A stretch of 64,000 bases of DNA from Eukaryota sp. TZLM1-RC. Taxonomy: Eukaryota > Metamonada: BaSk clade. Positions within the stretch are counted from its first letter, which is position 1; each line of letters begins with the position of its first letter. Where the stretch lies: the NCBI GenBank assembly GCA_040285825.1, contig JAUPSS010000004.1, positions 4,347,658 through 4,411,657 on the forward strand, in the 5' to 3' direction. This document shows, piece after piece, positions 40,447 through 51,716 of the stretch. The translations under genes were made by a program, and so were the position numbers. Under the pieces are notes generated by a model. It saw nothing but the letters and a program-made list of their open reading frames with translations, did not search any database and had not been told where the DNA came from.

Positions 40447-41348
40447 ATGATATTTATTGAACATACACAGTTAATCAAATTAATTCATAACTAATGGGAC
40501 GACTATCATTGAACCAAGATTTCCTCTACAAAATCTTGATCTGCTTGCTGTCTAGCTAAAGCTTCTCTTATTCGATTGAAAAGCCGAGGTAATCTATTAA
40601 TAATGGCAAATTGAATTCGAGAACGCCATAAAAAAATGTCAAATCTTTTCATTGTTTTTTCTTGAACCATTTTTTGGAAGTCATTCAAAAAAGTTTCTGC
40701 TTCATCTGATAATCTTCCATTTATCGAAAATGGGAAAGCAATAAAAACCAGCTGTGTATTTCTATCAGCATTAGCCTCTTCAATATCTTTATCATATTTT
40801 CTATGTTTTTCTCTTGCTTTAAAATCAAGAGCATTCACAGGATTAAGTTTTCTTCTGTGAACCAAAGTATCATTTGCAACATTACATGAGACAAAGTCAA
40901 CAATAGCTTCAGAATTATCAGTCCAATCACAGTATACATCACCTCTATCATCAGAACCAAAATTATTCAGAGAAAGTGTTTCCTTCAGCAGAGGCTCTTT
41001 GATACACGATATTCTTGCAGTTTGTGCCATATTGAAAACAGTGTCTCTAACAGCATCATGTAATGAAGAACGATAAGTTATCAATTTAGAACAATTCAGA
41101 GCATGGCGCAAAGTGAATTGAGGTGAATTCGAACAAATACATTTTTCTTTTGATAATAATTGATTAATGGGGATATTCGAATATAATCTCATTTTTGTTA
41201 CAAATGCTTCATTAGTGGCACACAATCCAAATCTTCGTGGTACAATGGTTACAAAAGTGAGGAATCTGATGACTTGCTTTCACAAACACCCTTTTCCAAT
41301 AACAATGAGTGAAGATCTTAATTTAAAACAGCTGAGCTGCATATATTT
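40447..41348 (-). mobile_element. LINE lineage-A copy with 10-bp target duplication
   Basis: A 902-bp 5'-truncated LINE. It is flanked by TTGAAGTTCT at 40437-40446 and 41349-41358. The main frame (40506-41225) encodes a finger (CICSNSPQFTLRHALNC), SLHDAVRD, then RGDVYCDW...IVDFVSC and KAREKHRKY, an arrangement like the R2/CRE-type restriction-like endonuclease (PD-(D/E)XK). It ends DQDFVEEILVQ, followed by a short 3' UTR with AATAAA. Confidence 0.88.
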
Positions 41349-41440
41349 TTGAAGTTCTTGAATTTTGTTCAAGATTTTGAATAGTTAATAGAGAGTTCGC
41401 CAATACTTCCTATTGATTGATCACCATCATTCATCACTAA

Positions 41441-43477
41441 ATGGGAGTTAAATCCTTCTGGAAACTAGCAGAACCTTCTTCTGTGTCATTACCTCTCTCT
41501 GAATTTGCTGGCTCTGTATTTCTTGTTGATGCTTCTGTGTGGTTTGTTCAGCTCTCTTCCATGGCATCTACCTCTGAAGAATTCCTTTACTTTCTGTTTT
41601 CAAGAGTTGTCAAGTTACTTTCCTTCAACATTCAGGTTGTCTTTGTGTTTGATGGGGTGTCCTCTCGTCTTAAAACACAAACTCTAAGAGAACGACGTAA
41701 AAGACGTCATTTATCATCACTCAAAGTTGAAGAAGCAGCTAAAAACGCTATTCAGCATCAACTCTCCTCTCGTCCTCTCCCTACTTCACCTACTAGTGCT
41801 ACTTCAACTACTAGTACTAGTAGTTCTCAACCCTTACCTATGCCACAAGCAGATTCTATTGAGTTTGAATTCTTTGGTAGTCCACCCCTCAAAACCTCAA
41901 GATTACAAAGTTTTCCTTTTTTACATGGAGAAGACATTGAGGTTGACCACCAGGATGTGCTCTCTTCACTACTCTCTCCCCTTTCTGATGTGGGTGGTGG
42001 CTTTGCCTCGCCTCCTTTTAGCCCTAATCCAGCTAATATGGAACCTACTGTGGCAAGTGGAGCAGATGTAATAAGCACACATTTTGAGAAAGATTATGTA
42101 TATTATAAAGAGAATAAAGTAGATTTAGATCCAGATTTTTGTTTAAAAGATTGTGAATTCGCTACCGAATCAGGTGAAACTTTCAGGGAGTCTATTGGTA
42201 ATGTCAACGATGCAGAGCAATCAGAATTCCTCCAGGTGTTGTCGTCACCTTCCCCCTCCCCCAACCCTAACCTTAACCTCGGCTCTGATCAGATTGGTTG
42301 TTCACTGTTTGAGCCACAGAGTGGAGAAGATGATGTCCAAATCCTCCAAGAACCAAAGAAAACTGAACACAAGGAAACATCTGCCAAAAAGCAGTTTACA
42401 ACATCCTTTCAAGCCACAGACACCGATATTGAAGCCGCCTTCCCTAGTGGAGATAATGTTGAAGAAATTGCAGAGAACGAGACATCCAAAAATTTATCAA
42501 TGGCTCAGAAAGATGTATTTTCTAATCACGAACCAGCTAAACTTCGCCAGTCCTCCCTCACTGAATTTTTCCAAACTAAGCCAGTTGTAGAAGAGCACAA
42601 TGACAAGATTGTTTTACAATCAAGTAGTCTTGCAGACATGTTTTCCCAGCATGCTGTGGTCAAGAAGTTTCTCACAATGCTAAATGTTCCAACGGTAACT
42701 GCACCTCATGATGCAGAAATTCAGTGTGCTTCTTATTTCAAAACAACTAAAGATCCATCACGATTGCATGTCGTCACTGAAGATTCTGATGCATTCTTTT
42801 TCGGAGCATTTTCAGTTGTTCGAATCGATTTCTCTTCAGAATCGGCTGTTCGGTACTGCAGAAACCGTATCTTGAACGATCTTGGGCTATCATCGGATGA
42901 CTTCATTCTACTTCCACTGCTTCTCTCCTCTGATTTCTCCATTGGGCTTGGAAATTGTGGTCCACTATTCTGTTTATTATCAGTTGCTGTGTTGAAGTTG
43001 ATTTTAAGATTTAACAATGATGATTCTCCTTTAACATTTGACCATTTGCATCTGCTTGTTGATGTGATGAGCGGGAAAAAGGATTTTCTATCCTCCGAGT
43101 CGTTTGTTGCCTCGCTATCTACAAATGAGGCTTGGATCGTTAGAAACTTTGTTTCTCGTGCTTCAAGAGTGGTAGTACCTTCTGGTTTTCCTTCTTGTCT
43201 TGTTTACGATTACTTCAAGAATCCTCCATTCGATGAAGATCTGCGATTGGATGATTTGAAGATGCAGTTACCAGATTTTGATTCAATTGAAGACTTTGTT
43301 CAATCATATTTGATGGGTTACAAGTCACAGGTCAACAATTTGCTTAATAGATTGATCCATTCACCATTTTATGATGCAAACTCTACAACTACTCTCAATG
43401 GAGAGCCCTCCAAAAAGTCACATTCCCGTCCCATCAAGAAGGTTGTCAGTGTGTTGAAATCTTTACTTGTTCAGTGA
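41441..43477 (+). CDS. XPG/Rad2-family structure-specific nuclease
   Basis: 678 aa. The N-domain starts MGVKSFWKL, with the catalytic Asp in FLVDASVWF and the family signature VFVFDGVSSRLK. A ~300-residue acidic, disordered spacer follows and includes a PCNA-binding-type box QSSLTEFF (about 369-376). The I-domain carries APHDAEIQCASY (usually EAEAQ) and TEDSDAFFFG, then the helix-hairpin region LLSSDFSIGLGNCG. The long spacer between N and I regions is typical of XPG/Rad2 rather than FEN1, EXO1 or GEN1. Members cut DNA at junctions and flaps in repair. The PIP-like box sits in the spacer, not at the C-terminus. Confidence 0.85.
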   Translation: MGVKSFWKLAEPSSVSLPLSEFAGSVFLVDASVWFVQLSSMASTSEEFLYFLFSRVVKLLSFNIQVVFVFDGVSSRLKTQTLRERRKRRHLSSLKVEEAAKNAIQHQLSSRPLPTSPTSATSTTSTSSSQPLPMPQADSIEFEFFGSPPLKTSRLQSFPFLHGEDIEVDHQDVLSSLLSPLSDVGGGFASPPFSPNPANMEPTVASGADVISTHFEKDYVYYKENKVDLDPDFCLKDCEFATESGETFRESIGNVNDAEQSEFLQVLSSPSPSPNPNLNLGSDQIGCSLFEPQSGEDDVQILQEPKKTEHKETSAKKQFTTSFQATDTDIEAAFPSGDNVEEIAENETSKNLSMAQKDVFSNHEPAKLRQSSLTEFFQTKPVVEEHNDKIVLQSSSLADMFSQHAVVKKFLTMLNVPTVTAPHDAEIQCASYFKTTKDPSRLHVVTEDSDAFFFGAFSVVRIDFSSESAVRYCRNRILNDLGLSSDDFILLPLLLSSDFSIGLGNCGPLFCLLSVAVLKLILRFNNDDSPLTFDHLHLLVDVMSGKKDFLSSESFVASLSTNEAWIVRNFVSRASRVVVPSGFPSCLVYDYFKNPPFDEDLRLDDLKMQLPDFDSIEDFVQSYLMGYKSQVNNLLNRLIHSPFYDANSTTTLNGEPSKKSHSRPIKKVVSVLKSLLVQ

Positions 43478-44307
43478 ATCTTTCCTATTCACTTTGATTC
43501 AGGTTCTTAAAAAACGGCCCAATATATTGCAATGGTGCCAATTTCATATTCAATACAACATCGTCTAACGGAAAACAAAATTGGAACTGTCTTTTGTTCC
43601 AAGAGATGGAGAAAGAACTTTTTTTGAATTGTATAACTGATTGTAAATCTGTCTTATTAAAGTTGGTTGGATATTGGTTTTTTTAGATTTTGTTGTTATC
43701 AAACTTATTGAATTTAACTAACAGATGAACGCTTGATTCCTTTAAAAGTATAAATACATGGTTGAAATGAAAATAGTTCTGGTGATGGAACTTTTGTTTT
43801 TTTCAATTACAATTAAAATTGAATAGTAATCTCAGGTATCGGAAGAAATAAATAAAATTTATTGTTCAGGCCCATTTTGAGACTTTCAAAACCAAATATG
43901 ATAAAGAAAATGAAAATTCGCGTTGATATTCGGATTCAAGGTAACCACCGTCAGGGAGATTTCGTCAGGGAAAGGATGATCAGGATGATTGTGTTTGCAA
44001 AGACCCGCACTTTTGAACTTCAGTTTTCTGAAGGAATCAAACTAGATAGAATATATTTTTGTTTGAAAGAATTTTGTTTTTTCGTGACCTTTGGAAACCC
44101 GAAATCAATTCCCAATTATTTGAATTTATCCCTTTGGTTTATTGAATTTTTCTTAAAGTTTTGATCTGAGTGACTGAACTGTCAAGAATTTAATTGGACA
44201 AATTACTGACTCAATTGAATTAAAACTTCACCAATTGTATGTGGAGAATGCTTTAATTAATTGAATGATAAGAAAATCTCAAAGTTTATTTTAATAAAAA
44301 CTTGGAA
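43478..44307. other. intergenic, no supported gene
   Basis: AT-rich. One 100-codon plus-strand frame (43862-44164) is Lys/Phe-rich with no recognisable features, and I do not support it as a gene. Confidence 0.4.
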
Positions 44308-44796
44308 TTACTCCACTACAAACTCCACCTTCGAAACATCTTCACTGACCTTAACGTTATCCTTGGTCAAAGAGGGGTTCTGTACAAGAGTGACCTTGGA
44401 CCATTGATCCAACTCCAATGTACAATGCATTTTGTAAAGAACCGATCGGGAGCCTAGTATTTTGACTATTGTGCTTTCAGCGAAGAAGTCACATTGCTCA
44501 TCTCTGGCAGTGAGATGAATAACACCAGTGTCGTCACCAAGCAGAACGTCATAGATACGGACAGGAGTGCCATCACCAGAAACTTTGTCCCAGACCTTAT
44601 TGATCTTGAGTACCACAGCTTCCCTGATGTTGATTTCTATGAGATCGGGAGTGATTTCGTTGATGTCAATATCTGAGTTGAGTAACTCACGGAGATATTA
44701 CATACACTCCGGGTTTTGTTTTTTAAGAGAAGTAACCTGGTGTTCTTTGACAGAGTCGAAAGTGAAGGAAGGATGTTCTTCGATTTGTGCTGACAT
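44308..44796 (-). CDS. At4g28440-like OB-fold nucleic-acid-binding protein
   Basis: 151 aa in two exons (44796-44706 and 44672-44308). The core VRIYDVLLGDDTGVIHLTAR...VKILGSRSVLYKMHCTLELDQWSKV matches the OB fold of the At4g28440-like group of single-stranded nucleic-acid-binding proteins, which is related to SOSS-B/RPA-type OB domains. The unspliced second exon lacks an ATG; removing a 33-nt intron joins it in frame to MSAQIEEHPSFTF. Its length fits that small single-domain family. The role (RNA or ssDNA binding) is inferred from the fold. Confidence 0.78.
44673..44705 (-). other. 33-nt intron in OB-fold gene
   Basis: Donor GTATGT, acceptor ACTCAG on the minus strand. Splicing yields a start codon in frame with the OB domain. 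Confidence 0.72.
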
Positions 44797-44949
44797 GTTG
44801 AGAATAGAGGTTTGGGTCTGTGGTTTTTACTGGAAATGCATTCTTAATCTGAAATATCAATTTCCAATAATTCAATCACATCCGCATATCTAAACTTAAC
44901 CATCCGGAGATGATTGGCTTAGATCAAAATACGTTGGATATGAAGACTT

Positions 44950-46417
44950 TTATTGAGGTCTTCTAAAAGCTAGCGGTCTTGTGTTCAAAAAGTACTCGCT
45001 TACTGCAATCTCCCACTGGTTTCTCCATGCAGAGTTTTCTCTTGACCAAACCATCCCACATTCTGGACATGTGAAATAGGCTTTAGACTTTTTCCTTTCT
45101 TTATTCTCTATGAAGTAAAGGTCTTCATGGAAAACTTTGCAACACATCACTTTGGCTGATGTATAGTATTCATCGCCATCCTTCACGGTTTGAAATCGAG
45201 CCTTGACATACTTCAGAACGCGCTTTCTTGGCGTTTTCACTCTTTGACGGGATGGTCCATCACCTCCTTTCCCAAACCAAATAATTACTTCACGTTTTTC
45301 AGCCATGTATTTGATTTTCTGGACAAAATGGATGAATCTCTTTTGGCAACGGACAAAATAGTCGAAGCGATTACCGTGAATAGCTTTTCTTTTTCCTTGA
45401 TGTAGATGGTGGTCCAATAAACTTTGTCTTTGAGTTCACGCCTCTTTGAAGATTCACATTAAGCCACTGTTCCATTTCAGTAGGTTGAGTAACATCGACC
45501 AACTCTGCTGCCATTGCAATCAGATGCTGAATATAGCCCTGAACGGAATAACAATTTGGAGTCAGTTGGCTCAACGGAGGAGGAGTTGTCATGGAGCGAG
45601 GCTTGGGTGATAAGATCATGCCTGAGTGGTCCACAAGATTGACCAGCTGTCCAACCCACTAAATTTCTGTGATTGGGGTCTATGGCCACAAAGAAAGGGT
45701 TAACATACTGGGGATCCCTTTGTTGCTGACCTGGAGGCATCTCTGGTCTTTAGGACCTGGTGACTTTTTGCTGTATTGTCTTGGAACGTTTGATTTGAGA
45801 GGCGTGGAAGACTCCACTTCGCCTGCAGCTCGAGCTTCCTTCATCTCTATTTTGGTGCGTCTTTTACGAGTTGGCTTGACTTTGCATGAAAAGGGAAAAC
45901 GCAAGCTCACACCGTCAGTGGCCACAAAGTATTCTGGGTATCTGTCCCGAGATAAGCCGAAATAGCGGTAAGGGCATAACAAGAGCTCAGCGCCATGGTT
46001 TTTAGAAGCAAAGGCATCGAGCGTTTGTCTGTTTAAGTTCACAAAGATTGTGACATAACCCGCGAAAGGAGTCAGGACATGTCTTTTCATACTGTCGGGC
46101 GAGACACCCTCCAGGAATGACAGTATAGTTAAGCCACATCGGAGGACAAAAACAGCAACCTCATTGGATAGTTGTATAATAGGTTTTAAGAGGATACGTT
46201 CAAAGGTGCGCTGGTGATTTTTGTCAGGGAAATCACCACTGATGTCCAGGAAAGCTCCATCTGGCGCTGATAAACTCATGTCACTCGTTGGCAAATGCGG
46301 CAACTCTATGTGAGAATGTTGCCCGGTGCAAGACACAGGAGGCTTTGGTTTTGGGTGTTGGACACACCAGGCAACGCGAACACGTTGTAAAGAATTTTGA
46401 TTAGCACACCGGTCCAT
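44950..46417 (-). pseudogene. Fanzor pseudogene, copy f, in GC-richer DNA
   Basis: This is a broken Fanzor gene of a different lineage from copy a. In order: an N-terminal helical region with ATDGVSLRFPF (TDG motif, near 45900), RuvC-I FVAIDPNHRNLVGW (near 45670), and an N-x-YSVQGYIQHL block (near 45540). Then come VIIWFGKGGDGPS (near 45280), RuvC-II DEYYTSAKVMCC (near 45150) and a second Cys pair CPEC with a degraded RuvC-III core WSRENSAW (near 45040). Frameshifts occur near 45710, 45610 and 45400. The RuvC-III Asp is changed to Glu. The 45600-46870 stretch is visibly richer in G+C than its surroundings. Confidence 0.83.
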
Positions 46418-47100
46418 CTGTCATAAGACGGCAGTGTGCTTCCGCAAAGCAACGGGCTGTTACAAAAACAAAAGAGGAATAGCACCACGGGCGAACCCCT
46501 CGGCCTCCAGTATGGCGGCTTGATGAACACAGTGGTCGAAAGGGGTCGCTCGGGCGTGACGACAGAAAACAGCAAGTGTCGTAAACAACAGCCTCCCTAA
46601 CGAAGGGCTGTCGGTTATGAGGCACCGAGAACATCACAAAGTCACAACACAGTTCCCAGAACTGCTGCTATGTGAGCCAACTGCTCAGGTCCGCGCGCTG
46701 TAGGACAAAAAGTTGAGCCAGCCTAGTAGCAAGTACCACAATACGTTGCTTATTCGTAAGCTGACTGTCCAGTTCCGACTGGACTACAGGAGAGAAGAAG
46801 GTATCAACTGATGTTGCCACTGTTATAGTCATCAGTGCAGTGGGCGTGACAGTCGAGAAAAGATCAGCCAGTCAAAAATAAAATTCTGTCTATTTACAAG
46901 TTCTTACATCTATAGAAATGAGAAGACACTTTAGTAGGTGATTCTGGAACTGCTTTGAGCATCTTCTTTGCTGAAGAGTCAAATTTGATAAAGTTGTTTT
47001 TGAAGACAGCAGTATTGTAACCCAGAAACTTTGTAGTTTCGATGAGTTCGTGTAATATTTCAACAATTTTGATGTATATTTCTACATCAGACTTAACTGA
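46418..47100 (-). other. GC-rich stretch and short open frame
   Basis: 46418-46870 continues the GC-rich island with two overlapping minus-strand frames of no clear family, possibly the N-terminal or flanking part of Fanzor copy f. At about 46905-47127 an open minus-strand stretch (VEIYIKIVEILHELIETTKF, ending in a Lys-rich tail) looks like a helical protein fragment; unassigned. Confidence 0.3.
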
Positions 47101-47725
47101 ATGTCCACTAATATAATAGATTCATGCACTTCTTGTCTTGAAACTAGACATCTGAATACTTATTATAACCTTGTCTCTCTACTTCGCCCTCTTCACACTT
47201 TTCACACTCTTTCTACTCATCTTTGCTCCATACAAGATGTTCTCACTTCCAACCTACTGAACTCCATTCCACACTTTCGAAGAGAAACTACTTTCTTTCA
47301 GACCCACTTACTAAACCCCACCACTCTCTTCCTATTTATTTATTCCTCTCCGTCATCAGCTCTTTCACAATCCTACTTTTCTCTTCTTTTAGACTCTGTC
47401 ATTATGGTTGATTAGGGTTGATCACATTGCCTCAATTACATAAAGCTTGGAGTAAGTTGTCTATAAATTTCAATTTGCCAGAGATATTTTAGTTGCTATT
47501 CAATGAAGGTTGTCTGGAATTGTTTTGCTCAAATTTCATTACCATAGTAATGCTTAAAATTTGTTATTTCAGACTCTTACCTTTCCTTCCAGAATTTCAT
47601 TGATGTCTTCTTCTCGACATCTTTCTCTTGTGCGACAGTGTTTAATTGTTTCACTTCAAACAGTTATTCATTCAATAGTAAGTTCTTTGTCTTTTTTGTT
47701 TGAGGAATTGAGTTCAACTTTGTAA
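47101..47725 (+). CDS. possible small helical protein with tiny introns
   Basis: An ATG-started 104-codon frame can be joined to a downstream 50-codon frame (47573-47725, ending FLFEELSSTL) by removing 47407-47481 (or two introns, 47407-47445 and 47452-47481) and 47509-47572. The donors include GTAAGT and the acceptors TTGCCAG and TTTCAG. The product of about 160 aa would be leucine/serine-rich and helical with no recognised family. The splicing is my inference and the gene is uncertain. Confidence 0.33.
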
Positions 47726-47836
47726 AGCTTCAATGGTTTATTAGTTTATTTATTTGGGGTTCATTAGTTTATTTATCAAATCAAAATTTAAATTCTGAGT
47801 TTGTATTTATTGATTAAATAGATTTCTTCCATTTAT

Positions 47837-48586
47837 GTTTATTTTATTGAATTTGCACACTTAATTAAATTAACTCATACTAATGGGACGACTATCATTG
47901 AACCAAGATTTCCTCTACAAAATCTTGATCTGCTTGCTGTCTAGCTAAAGCTTCTCTTATTCGATTGAAAAACCGGGTTAATCTATTAATAATGGCAAAT
48001 TGAATCCGTGAACGCCATGAACAAATATTAAATCTTTTCATTGTTTTTTCTTGAACCATTTTTTGGAAGTCATTCAAAAAAGTTTCTGCTTTATCTGATA
48101 ATCTTCCATTTATCGAAAATGGGAAAGCAATAAAAACCAGCTGTGTATTTCTATCAGCATTAGCCTCTTCAATATGTTCATCATATTTTCTATGTTTCTC
48201 TTTTGCTTTAAAATCAAGAGCACTCACAGGATTAAGTTTTCTTCTGTGAACCAAAGTATCATTTGCAACATCACATGAGACAAAGTCAACAATAGCTTCA
48301 GAATTATCAATCCAATCACAGTATACATCACCTCTTTCATCAGAACCAAAATTATTCAGAGAAAGTGTTTCCTTCAGCAGAGGCTCTTTGATACACGAAA
48401 TTCTTGCAGTTTGTGCCATATTGAAAACAGTGTCTCTAACAGCATCATGTAATGAAGAACGATAAGTTATCAATTTAGAGCAATTCAGAGCATGGTGCAA
48501 AGTGAGTTGAGGTGAATTCGAACAAATACATTTTTCTTTTGATAATAATTGATTAATGGGGATATTTAAATATAATCTCATTTTTG
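47837..48586 (-). mobile_element. LINE lineage-A copy with 9-bp target duplication
   Basis: A 750-bp 5'-truncated copy, flanked by TCCATTTAT at 47828-47836 and 48587-48595. The 228-codon frame (47895-48581) is open and very similar to the 40447-41348 copy: finger, RGDVYCDW...VDFVSC, KAKEKHRKY, FVEEILVQ. It begins just downstream of the sequence where the 40447 copy's frame starts. Confidence 0.9.
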
Positions 48587-48689
48587 TCCATTTATATCAT
48601 TAAATTGTTTCACTGAAATAAAATTTGATTTCCTTTTTTAAAAATTTTCTATTCAACCCATCATAATTCAAAACAATAACAACACGTAT

Positions 48690-48935
48690 GTTTTCTTTAT
48701 TGAACTACAGCACTTAATAAAGTAAAATCAGAACTAATGGGACTAAAATGAATTAATCAAGATATTCTCTACAAAATCCTGATCTACTTGTTTTCTAGCT
48801 CTTGCTTTTCTTATTCGATATAAGAAATGAGGTAATCTATTAATGATGGCAAATTGAATCCGAAAGCGCCATAAAATAAATCTCTTCATTGTTTTTTCTT
48901 GAACCAATTTTTGAAAATCATTCAAAAAATTTCAT
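48690..48935 (-). pseudogene. LINE lineage-A 3' fragment
   Basis: A short, diverged 3' end: NDFQKLVQEKTMKRF...QFAIINRLPHF...DQDFVENIL plus the conserved 3' UTR. It lies tandem behind the 47837 copy in the same orientation. Nothing is recognisable from 48940 to 49391. Confidence 0.75.
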
Positions 48936-49391
48936 GTTCCTTCTATTAGTCTAATCGTTGACTAATCTAAATAGAAGAAGTGTTTCTGCTAGCGAGATAT
49001 AGTTAAGTGTGACACAAAGTGTTACAAATTGAAACAGGTCAGCAAAAGCAGATACCATCAATAATTAATGGAAGGGGAGCGGTATAGGTTGATTAGGAGG
49101 ATGAGATTACGATTAGAGTAACAATAGCTGAAAGAATTGGGCCAGGCGGGATTTCCAAAAGGAATATGGTCAGGGGGGTTATTATTCAACCAAACAGACC
49201 CAACAGACTACCACAGAAGATTTAAGATTTTCAGATACTAACTTGTGCTGTTTATGTTATACTCTTCCTTGAGTTTCGCATAAAGAATGTACATCCTAAG
49301 TGGATTTCTTAAATAACTTCTATGTAGATATCCTTTTCAGACCTGTTGAAATCCATCTTGAAACAGTGACCATCCTTCTTCTTATTACGTC

Positions 49392-50471
49392 ATGTCTGTG
49401 GTTTTAAGTTATTGTTCAAATGAGGATAATTCTGCTTTTGGTATCGTCCGATCTGGTTCTCTCACAGCTTACGAGTTTAAAGCCCCTGGTCAGGTTAGTC
49501 TCAAAGCCAGGATCGGTGCCTCTAACATCAGATTTGCTGCTATTTCTGGCTCTCCTCTAACATTTATTGCAATCGCACGTGATGCAGAGAATCTTCTTGA
49601 CAACATGTACATTGAAGTTCTAGAAATCAAAGGTAACCATCCTGTCAGTTTGGGCACCATTTCTGTCGCCAAGGCACCAGTTACCGGCATTCGCATGATT
49701 GGTCAGTTCCTTCTCGTCATCAACCAGACATCCATCATTGCCCACTCCCTCAGCAACCTGAAACAGTACTGTACGATCAACACGTTCCCTTCAACATTCC
49801 CTGTATGTGCCGTGGATTACAACATGGGAGTTCGAATCGCGTATGCTGATCCTCAGAAAACAGGTTTAGTTAGTATAATGGAACTCAAATCAAAAGAGAT
49901 TATTGGAACGTTTAAAGCCCACAACCATTCCATTGTAAGCATAGTTTTTGGTCCTGACGGTGATATGATTGCCACTGCCTCTTCTAGGGGTACATTGGTG
50001 AGGGTGTTTGAAGTTTCACGGTTATTTGAAGTTGGTCCCCCCACTGTTCCTCCTTGTTGCTCTTTCCGCAGAGGTCATGTACCGTCATCCATTAGTGCGC
50101 TCCTGCTTCAGCCCCCATTCCTGTGTGTTACATCTGATAGAGAAACCATTCACTTTTTCCAACTAACACAAAAAGATGAGAATGCGCAAGTGGACACTGA
50201 TAACCAAGCTGCCTCGCTGTACTCCATTTCTGAGGGAAGCAGATTTCCTTTTTACATTAGAATCCCAAGTAGTCCCTGTTTTTCAGCCAGGTATATTGCT
50301 TTGCGTAGCTATGATCGAGACATTGGCAATGAAATGGATTATCAAGTGCGACATGAGTTTTGGATTTGTGATCATACAGCAACAGCTCACAGCTTTTCTG
50401 TTCCTGACAGAGGTTTCCATAAGACCCAAGAGGTTCTACAGTTATCAGAGGGTAGTACAATTTGTTTATAG
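49392..50471 (+). CDS. PROPPIN (WIPI/Atg18-type) WD-repeat protein
   Basis: 359 aa, single exon, predicted seven-bladed beta-propeller that binds PI3P/PI(3,5)P2 in autophagy and endolysosomal membranes. The diagnostic phosphoinositide motif is SFRRGH (FRRG, near residue 220), preceded by the blade HNHSIVSIVFGPDGDMIATASSRGTLVRVF typical of the family and followed by SISALLLQPPFLCVTSDRETIHFF. N-terminal blades (residues 1-150) are present, so the gene appears complete. Subtype (Atg18, Atg21, Hsv2 or WIPI4-like) not resolved. AATAAA lies just after the stop. Confidence 0.92.
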   Translation: MSVVLSYCSNEDNSAFGIVRSGSLTAYEFKAPGQVSLKARIGASNIRFAAISGSPLTFIAIARDAENLLDNMYIEVLEIKGNHPVSLGTISVAKAPVTGIRMIGQFLLVINQTSIIAHSLSNLKQYCTINTFPSTFPVCAVDYNMGVRIAYADPQKTGLVSIMELKSKEIIGTFKAHNHSIVSIVFGPDGDMIATASSRGTLVRVFEVSRLFEVGPPTVPPCCSFRRGHVPSSISALLLQPPFLCVTSDRETIHFFQLTQKDENAQVDTDNQAASLYSISEGSRFPFYIRIPSSPCFSARYIALRSYDRDIGNEMDYQVRHEFWICDHTATAHSFSVPDRGFHKTQEVLQLSEGSTICL

Positions 50472-50696
50472 TTGGTGTTGTGAAATAAATAGATATAAAT
50501 ATTAAACATTTTTGTGTTTTCATTTTTAATAAAATGGAGTAGAAACTCATCTGAGTAACTCAAACCTATATTAAAGTGAATGAAAATAATGATGATAAAA
50601 GCGTGCATCGTGAATCATTCCAAAACTGAAATCAACCACAAGAATCAATAGTTCCAACAAAGAAAAATTCAATTTATTAATTTATTATTTAAAAGC

Positions 50697-51716
50697 TCGT
50701 TTTGGGTTCGTTTATAGGAAATAATGATGAAATTACCAAAGAATTGATTGAAAAGTTGATGACTTTAGATTTTCAGAAACATATCAAATTTACCATTATA
50801 AGAATGTGTTCTAGCTCCAACTTTAATCATTCATTTAATCGACCTACAAATCATCTTGTCACTAGGCCTTTGGCCCAGAAGTTTAATGAATTACGTGCAA
50901 AAGTTTTGTCACAATTACTAGGATGTAACATGTTCCAAAATTCAGAGCATGCTTATCTTAGTCCACATTATGGCGGCTCGGCTGTTTTAAATCAAGATCT
51001 TTACTCATTGTTATTGGAAAAGGGTGTTTGTGAAAATCAGTCACCTGATTCGTCACTGTTTGTAACCATTGTACCACGAAGATGTGGACTGTGGGCTAAT
51101 AATGAAGCGTTTGAACAAAAATGAGATTATATTCGAATATCCCCATTAATCGATTATTATCAAAAGAAAAATGTATTTGTTCGAATTCACCTCAACTCAC
51201 TTTGCGCCATGCTCTGAATTGTTCTAAATTGATAAACTATCGTTCTTCATTACATGATGCTGTTAGAGACACTGTTGTTAATATGGCACGAACTGCAAAA
51301 ATTTTGTGTATCAAAGAACCTCTGTTGAAGGAAACACTTTCTCTGAATAATTTTGGTTCTGATGATAGAGGTGATGTATACTGTGATTGGATTGATAATT
51401 CTGAAGCTGTTGTTGACTGTGTCTCATGTAATGTTTCAAATGACACTTTGGTTCACAGAAGAAAACTTAATCCTGTGGCTGCTCTTGATTTTAAAGCAAA
51501 AGAGAAACATAGAAAGTATAACAAAGATATCGAAGAGGCTAATGCTGATAGAAATAGACCAGTAGTTTTTATTGCTTTCCCATTTTCGATAAATAGAAAA
51601 CTATCAGTGAAGCACAAACTTTTTTGAATGGTTTCCAAAAAATGGTTCAAGAAAAAAAATGAAAAGATTTGATATTTTTGACGGCGCTCTCAGATTCAAT
51701 TTGCCATTATTAATAG
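50697..51716 (+). mobile_element. LINE lineage-A copy (left part), split by nested LINE-B
   Basis: 5'-truncated copy beginning in the RT thumb (GSFIGNNDEITKELIEKL) and running through RRCGLWANNEAF, the finger and the RGDVYCDW nuclease core, to QFAIINR. It has frameshifts near 51120 and 51630. The remainder of this copy resumes at 53392-53525 after the nested insertion. Confidence 0.88.

Noticed and set aside
41727-42071. 114-codon plus-strand frame within the XPG-type gene
   Set aside because: It is a shadow in another frame of a well-supported gene, leucine-rich from CTT/CTC codons, with no features of its own. Many similar frames in the KNL1, Gag/Pol and NT-C2 genes were dropped for the same reason.
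43862-44164. 100-codon frame as a gene
   Set aside because: Phe/Lys-rich AT-driven composition, no motif, no context; probably chance.
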